This document shows positions 57,853 to 64,000 of a stretch of DNA of 64,000 nucleotides, one piece after another. Source of the DNA: Diphasiastrum complanatum (Eukaryota; Streptophyta; Lycopodiopsida; Lycopodiales; Lycopodiaceae); assembly GCA_029204225.1 (NCBI GenBank), contig CM055108.1, positions 11,687,782-11,751,781 of the forward strand. Direction: 5' to 3'. How positions within the stretch are numbered: position 1 is the stretch's first letter; each line of letters opens with the position of its first letter. Below the pieces are notes generated by a model. The model was not told the origin of the DNA, searched no databases, and worked only from the letters and a program-made list of their open reading frames with translations. The translations under genes were made by a program, and so were the position numbers.

Positions 57853-58589
57853 TGTGAAGAATTGAAAAAGATTATCTATGTTAGATATAGGGGTCTTATT
57901 TTTTTTTTACATCAAGCATCTAGGTGTAGGATGTTGATAGGAATAAATTTGGCATAGATGGCAAATTATGCATTTCCACTTGTAATGCCACTATTGAGCC
58001 AAAATAGAGTAAGAGGTTAAACACTTGCTAATTAGAGTGTAGACAAGTGTAAAGTTTTTGTTTGATGAATTCCAAGAGGTCCAATAGGATTTAGAGGTGG
58101 AACCTTGTGAGGTCCAATAGGAAATTGAGGTGTGCTTGAATATAGTCCAATAGAATTAAGAGGTGCATAGATCAATGATCCAATAGGATCAAGAGGTGAC
58201 AAAATATGGTCCAATCATAGTTAAGCATAGGTAGCTCGTGGACCTACTAGTATCATTGTACTCCTCATTTTGAAGCTAATTGATTTGGTGATTTCATGGA
58301 TTTTGTGAGTTATTAAATTTCTAGCTTTCTCTCTCTACCCGAGAGCTCATGATGCATTTTCTCTCTCTACCCGAGGAGAGCAGCTTGTTTTTACTTAGAT
58401 TATTTTTTGAATACTTCCCACACGTGTGAGTGAGAGTTGGAAGTGATTGAATGCATGTAGTAGTGTGTTTTTGCCATAGGATACAAGATTGATCTTGAAT
58501 CTCAATCTAGTCTTGATCTTGGTGCATCTACACACCTTAGGAGATCACAAGTACATGTAGTGGACAGTCCACACGTGTGAGATTCAACA
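57853..58589 (+). repeat. Family B 3' LTR of the hybrid element (737 bp)
   Basis: Preceded by TAGGAGGAG. Starts TGTGAAGAATTG and ends ATTCAACA. Keeps the 33-bp CCAAT repeat and both TTTCTCTCTCTACCC copies, like the 5' LTR of B1. Confidence 0.93.
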
Positions 58590-59082
58590 AGGATTACTAC
58601 CTAGGAATACAGATTATTTCTATGTGAGCCTACATGGTGAATCTCAGAGAAGGAATGACCATCTAGGAGCTAGTAATGTTCCTAAGCAATGTAAATAAGT
58701 GTAGACGCCTCTTAAATAAATTAGAGTGAGCCACCTTTTGATGGTGACCTCTAGTGGAAGGGATATTTCCACATGTAGTTTCTAAATCAGTGGAATTGCC
58801 ACTTAGGCTCCACATGGGCAGCCCTCTTGCTTATTTAAGGGCCCCCCTCTCTTGTGAGGGAGCTTTTATTGTATTGTCATTTCACTTGCATGAATAAAGA
58901 TCCTCCATGAGTTCTTGACAATTGAGAAGCTCCTTGTTCATGGCTATTGTCTTGAGTGAAATTCCTATGAACATGCCTTTATTTGTTGTTGTGGTTGTGA
59001 ATTAAATTTTTTTCTTGCAATGTGGAATGTAAATGTAGATTAGCTTTCTTGTTTCTTGTTTATGTAATTTTGGCATGCAAGT
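58590..59082 (+). repeat. Gypsy-type LTR, second copy, interrupted
   Basis: A diverged plus-strand copy of the minus-strand LTR at 30500-31348, lacking roughly its first 110 bp. It has TTATTTAAGG at 58831-58840 (TATA box) and AATAAA at 58893-58898 (polyadenylation signal). The non-coding LTR element breaks it at 59083; it resumes at 63941. Confidence 0.75.
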
Positions 59083-59553
59083 TGTACGGACCCTCAAGGA
59101 TTCTCCCTAAGATGAGGATAGGAATACACAATAGAAGAGACTATGGAGCCGAACCGCCCAACCAATCCTAGATCAAAACTGGATCCAAGCCATGCCATGT
59201 GAAGCAAGAGAAGAAGAGAGAACTTGGTAACCTAAACCCAATATGTCAACGGGAGAATCCCTACCTCATTATATAGAGAGTAGAGTCATGTGCATGAGAC
59301 CATGCAATCCCCATGCAGGTCAACTATAAATAGATCACACCTCTTCATGCAGTCCTCCTGCCTATATCCGTCACACAGGCATGCAATACTCCATATGTCC
59401 CAATTAGAGTGTCTGGGTCCTCTCAAGGTCATTAGTCACCAACAGGCCTCGATGTGGAATTAAACCTAGACGTGACCAATAATTTCGAATACTGGAGGGC
59501 CGGTTTACCATATTAGGACTATTCCAAGTCCTTAACCAAATATGGCCATAACA
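59083..59553 (-). repeat. 3' LTR of the LARD-like element
   Basis: 471 bp, plus-strand ends TGTACGG...ATAACA. The minus strand has TATTTATAG and CTATATAATG TATA-like sites near 59324-59333 and 59268-59277. Confidence 0.88.
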
Positions 59554-59563
59554 TTCTTCCCTC
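59554..59563 (-). other. Polypurine tract of the LARD-like element
   Basis: GAGGGAAGAA in minus reading, directly before the 3' LTR. Confidence 0.75.
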
Positions 59564-62500
59564 GTACTAAACTAAGATTAGATTGATCCAATATAGAACT
59601 CTCAGACTCAAATTATGATCAAACTTACTCCTATTCCAATCAAAATGGAACTAGTAACATTTGACCTTTTATTGTACTACTTATAGATAATGATTCAAAT
59701 AACAAACCTATTCTAGTTCTAGATTGTCCACCACAATCACTAGATAATTCCTCTTTTTCAAAAATTTCCAATTAGGTATCTTACTCTGAATCTATCCAAA
59801 ATTACTTTCGGACCAAATCTCATTTCTATACCATAGTTGGTTCTTTTCCGAAACTATGCAATCTATAGATTTTCAAATAGAATTTTATTCCACCACTTCG
59901 CCCCTCCTTTTAAAGAAATTATAAATTTCAATAAAAGTTAACTGGAAAGATGATATATGAAAATATCTTAATTCAAGAAAAGTCAGTAATTAGTGCATTC
60001 AAAAGGATTCACTCTTTTATGTACAGGACTTTCCCTTCAAATATTTTCAACCCGAGTGATAGAAACTACCCTTCCATCGAAATCCATTTATGCAAAAAGA
60101 GATATTCTAGGTTTAAGAAATTGAAATACTTTAACCTTAGAATTTATCTGGATTCCAAGTTCATTTTCACAAGTAGTAATTTATATGACATAACAGTCTT
60201 TCAGAAGAATAACTTCATGTTGGAAAGAATCATATAAACAGTCTGATGTCTCATATCAAGAAATTACTAAGAAGTAAAGGATTAATTAAGAAAGTGAGAA
60301 ATAGATTTGAGGGCCTCTGATTTTGTAAATAATGAGATACCACATTGGGATCTAGATTAAACCTCAAAACTTTCCAAAATACCTCACATTTGATCAAACG
60401 GTTTTATTTTTCCCATCTCGCGACTAGGTACAAAAACACACCATTGATCATCAGATCTTTACAGTCCTAGAATTTTCTTCTCAAAATTATTGATGTCCCA
60501 TACCATCAGCTTTTCTTTTCAAAAAATCCTTAACCGGCTTATCTGATATTCTAGAGATCCACTGATCTTCTAACTGTCCTATAATCACTATAGGATATTA
60601 TCTCTTGTTCCCATATACTGGAGAATCCATTTATTTGGATGGCTGGCATGCTTATTAGATGGATACCACAAATCCACACCTGATTTCGTGATTTAGACAG
60701 AAGAATTAACATGGTTCAACACTACATTCTAAACCTTACAAGTTAATTATAAGCTTCAAATCCCCCTAGATCCAATAGCATCAACTCTAGGGACAAGCTT
60801 CTATCAACTTAACAGATCCAATGTAATCCATATATCAAATTCTACTTCTAACATCACAATTGACATCCAAAACTGCGGATAACTCAATGGTTACAAAGAT
60901 ATAAGCTACAAAATCAACTAAATGAATTCTATCTAGGAAATTAATAACTAGTATTAAGCAATTATTTACTGGAATTACTAAAATCCTAAATGCGAAATAC
61001 ATTTCCTGATCACACTTACTACCACTGATGTCCATTCTTCTTCCCTCTATAGAATTTTCAGTTCCTTGAAAATCTATTTCAGCTAAGGTACTAAGAAGAC
61101 GTAATGACATTAGTAAATGTTTAAAATTAATTATAGGAAAAAGTCTGAAAAATTCATTTCTATCCTATACATGGCTGAATTACTGATACATCAAAAATCA
61201 TCTACTAGTATGTGAAACAGTACTAGTTTGATCTTTTAAATATAATTCACCATAGGATTTTACTAGAAATGAAATCAATTTCCTATTATTACGATTTTTT
61301 CAATAAAATTGGACTGTTCTCTCTTTTCACTTACTGGCTTAAGAATTACTTTGTTAAAGACATTGGTAATTAATGGAAATTAAGATTTGGATTCGGGTAC
61401 TTCTTCCTACACTGTATTCACTCCAAAATAATATTGTTGAATAAGGAATTACCTCCAAATACTATGTATTTTTCCCCATTAATTATTTGACAAGTATTCC
61501 AGAAGCTTTTGGTTTGTTCAATTTTAATGACCTAAATCATCAAAACCACAATAACCAACTGATCAATGTTCCACCGATTTGAAAAGGAGAAAATAAAAAA
61601 AAAATACAATTTAACTCCATTTACTGGGAGTACCAATACTCCAGAGTTAAATGGTTGAAATAGCATCATATTAAGGAATCGGATTCCTAGATCAGGTATA
61701 TGCCTGAGAATTGTACCACTCCCTTCGTTCCGTCAAGATCGGCTTCGAAAAAATTTCCCTCCGAAACCGATTAATACTGCTTGACCACGAATAATGGTAC
61801 TTAAGTTCCAAAAAGCTGGCCTAGCCAAAAGTGTCAAAGTGACATGCATATTGTTCCCAGAGAAAGCAGATCCAAATTCTTTCAACTCCATTTACGAGAA
61901 ACAATACAAGGTCCAAGGCTAAGTTTTGACAATGAACACCGAGAAACCGAAATTTCTATAACTAGGTGTTAGTAACTTGAATTTCCGGAGTTGTACTAGA
62001 AAAACGATTTCAATCCAACTCAAAGTTACCAAAATGTCCAGAATTCTTCTTAAGCCATGATTAATTGCATGTAAATAGCACTGATGCAAATAGTTGGCCA
62101 ATTCTCAATATTGCCAACTTTTTATGCATCAACTTTAACACTCCAAAAAAAACCCTATTTTTTTATCAAAAGGAATTTTAGGGCTGGACCCCCCCATCAC
62201 ATCGTCCAAAGATATTTAATCCTGTTTTCATCAACGAGAGAGAGAAACTAAACTTCCCAGCTTCCAAGGCTCTCCAGCATCTGTGCGAGTTGCATCCCTG
62301 GAAGAATGACAGGAATGCGCTTCTACAACTTTCTCATCCTCTGTTAAGAATTACAGATTCAACCAATGTATCATGGCATGCAAAAAAAATGGTCTGCTAG
62401 GATTTCTTCCTAGATGCATCCACAGCGTTTTTGCAGGGGAGTGTTCACAAATGTTTGTAGGGAAACCACCCTCCAGAAGCGTCGCTGGCTCCTCATCGTT

Positions 62501-63450
62501 GTTAAGGCAATGTTGCCTTCAACTTCCTCCATCTGCATCGACCTTCGAACCACACACACCCAGATTATCTACAGGGATTCACCAGCTACCCTAGCTGTTA
62601 GTCGGAATTCATCGGCTCTTCCCATCCCCTACACAGAGGGCCAGACTTTTGACCACAATTACTCATAGCTGGCCAAAATCTGGGAACCTACCTTCACAGC
62701 TTTCTGGCATGTGTGATTCTTATACAGGTGATTTAAAGCAGATTTGGAGGCACGACAACTGGTGATCCCGACTAACATGGATGCATTTCTAGCTTTTTTA
62801 TTTATTTGCTTAAAATACTTCAACATTATAGTAACTCTAGGATTAAACTACAGCATATAGCTACTCTCAATCCAACTTCAATCAGCTCCCTATATTACAA
62901 AATATAGGTTCAACTGGAGTTAGATTGAAATTTTCTCTTTGAGACAATCCAAGAAACAATTATATGAAGTTAGCTAGTTTGAATGACAGCAAATCCAACT
63001 ATTTCCATAACATGCAAGATAACCGGAGAAATTTGAGGATGAATAATTTTTAATTCCTCACATGCTGCTTATGAATCTGCTAATCCAGTTACTTTCTGTT
63101 CAAAACAGCTTGATAAACTGATTCACAATCGATTTACCAAGGAACAAAAGTTACATAATAGGATTCAGGATAATTGACATATGCTATCCATTCTACTTCT
63201 CAGCCAACCAGAGTTTAACTAGGGAACACACATCATAATCTTCAAAAAAATAGGGAATTAAGAATGAATTCGCATAGCTTCTCAGCATCTAAATCAAAAA
63301 ATTGAGAATGTAGAAGAGCACTCTACCACCATATTTGACAAGCATGCTAACTCGAAACTAGTGAATCCAATACCAAATTCCTTTGAGAAAACTTTACTTC
63401 CAAATCGATGAAAGCTGACTCCATCCTATCCAAAACTGCATCTTAGCCTT
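59564..63450 (-). other. Non-coding interior of the LARD-like element
   Basis: About 3.9 kb with many stops in all frames. The longest frames (59950-60237 plus, 60835-61110 minus, 62414-62668 plus) show no retroviral motif and look incidental. The middle is AT-rich; about 62220-62720 is richer in GC. Confidence 0.75.
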
Positions 63451-63462
63451 GCTCTGATACCA
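63451..63462 (-). other. Primer-binding site of the LARD-like element
   Basis: GCTCTGATACCA on plus, that is TGGTATCAGAGC on minus, one base from the LTR. Confidence 0.9.
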
Positions 63463-63463
63463 A

Positions 63464-63935
63464 TGTCAAGACCCTCAAGGATTCCCCCTAAGATGAGGAT
63501 AGGAAAACACAATAGAAGAGACTATGGAGCCAAACCGCCCAACCAATCCTAGATCAAAACTGGATCCAAGCCATGCCATGTGAAGCAAGAGAAGAAGAGA
63601 GAACTTGGTAACCTAAACCCAATATGTCAACGGGAGAATCCCTACCTCATTATATAGAGAGTAGAGTCTTGTGCATGAGACCACGCAACTCCCATGCAGG
63701 TCAACTATAAATAGATCACACCTCTTCATGCAGTCCTCCTGCCTATATCCGTCACACAGGCATGCAATACTCCATATGTCTCAATTAGAGTGTCTGGGTC
63801 CTCTCAAGGTCATTAGGTCACCAACAGGCCTCGATGTGGAATTAAATCTAGATGTGACCAATAATCTCGAATACTGGAGGGCCGGTCTACCATATTAGGA
63901 CTATTCCAAGTCCTTAACTGAATATGGCCATAACA
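63464..63935 (-). repeat. 5' LTR of the LARD-like element
   Basis: 472 bp, plus-strand ends TGTCAAG...ATAACA. Few differences from the left LTR. Confidence 0.88.
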
Positions 63936-63940
63936 CAGGT

Positions 63941-64000
63941 AAACTATATAGGCTGAGATTGTAGATCTGATCTTGCATATTCACCAACAATCATATCCTT
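63941..64000 (+). repeat. Gypsy-type LTR, continuation after the LARD-like element
   Basis: AAACTATATAGGCTGA onward matches the minus strand of about 30650-30710, continuing the LTR broken at 59082. Cut by the window edge. Confidence 0.7.

Larger units (their letters stand above)
53333..58589 (+). mobile_element. Hybrid Ty1/Copia element: family A 5' LTR, family B pol and 3' LTR
   Basis: The 5' LTR (53333-54194), primer site and leader are family A, up to MSSMGGYLMESS at 54790-54825. The sequence then jumps to family B protease (IDSGASSHM) and stays B through integrase, RT, RNase H and the 3' LTR (57853-58589). Gag and the zinc knuckle are missing. The flanks (GCATC and AGGAT) do not match, so there is no target duplication. 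Confidence 0.92.
59083..63935 (-). mobile_element. Large non-coding LTR retrotransposon derivative (LARD-like)
   Basis: 4853 bp with 471/472-bp LTRs. On the minus strand the 5' LTR is on the right, followed by TTGGTATCAGAGC. The purine tract GAGGGAAGAA precedes the 3' LTR on the left. CAAGT (59078-59082) and CAGGT (63936-63940) are the target copies with one mismatch. The empty site in the paralogous LTR near 30710 reads CATTCAAGTAAAC, confirming the insertion point. The 3.9-kb interior has no gag or pol motif on either strand, so proteins must have come from another element. Confidence 0.88.

Noticed and set aside
53333-58589. Template switching during reverse transcription as the origin of the hybrid Copia element
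   Set aside because: That would give two identical LTRs and a target duplication. Neither is present.
59950-62668. Frames of 60-95 codons inside the LARD-like element
   Set aside because: They are short, scattered over both strands and lack any gag or pol motif.

Overview
The window is land-plant nuclear DNA: AT-rich, intron-bearing, and dominated by LTR retrotransposons whose primer-binding sites match plant initiator tRNA-Met (TGGTATCAGAGC). It also holds two damaged copies of a Dof-type zinc-finger gene, a family confined to the green lineage. The long CT/GA/TA microsatellites, deep nesting of elements and unusual tandem Dof gene would fit a large repeat-rich genome such as a fern or another non-angiosperm. 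That placement is inference; I cannot name the species. I see no intact host gene, rRNA, tRNA or CRISPR array.

Layout. 1-2529: a decayed coding remnant, then AT-rich sequence without a recognisable gene. 2530-4111: Dof-like pseudogene copy 1 (minus strand) and its 5' flank. 4112-26006: a tandem array of four Ty3/Gypsy-derived units of about 4.5-5.1 kb, each with a CT tract, a GA tract and a TA tract. The first three carry decayed RT, RNase H and integrase; the fourth is cut off. Unit 2 is split inside its integrase by a Ty1/Copia element, here called family B (13069-17753). 26007-31348: a minus-strand Gypsy element with a frameshifted gag and a 24/25/30-bp minisatellite. 31349-37313: a decayed Copia element of family A.

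37320-40852 and 47166-49560: older, decayed protein-coding sequence, including a two-exon gene remnant with a clear GT-AG intron. It is interrupted by a complete and apparently young family A Copia element (40853-47165). That element has 862-bp LTRs that look identical, a perfect TGATG target duplication and an uninterrupted 1326-residue polyprotein. 49570-51492: fragments of other Copia families. 51493-53332: an inverted copy of 2927-4611 containing Dof copy 2. Copy 2 is cut by a Copia element with a family A 5' LTR and a family B 3' LTR (53333-58589). 58590-64000: a second copy of the Gypsy LTR seen near 31 kb, carrying a 4.85-kb non-coding LTR element (59083-63935).

The parts relate mainly as a history of events. 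The Dof flank had joined a Gypsy fragment before the inverted duplication. The Gypsy unit already carried several stops and a frameshift before it was multiplied. Copia and non-coding elements then landed in these older sequences. Only the 40853-47165 element looks able to encode all proteins for its own transposition.
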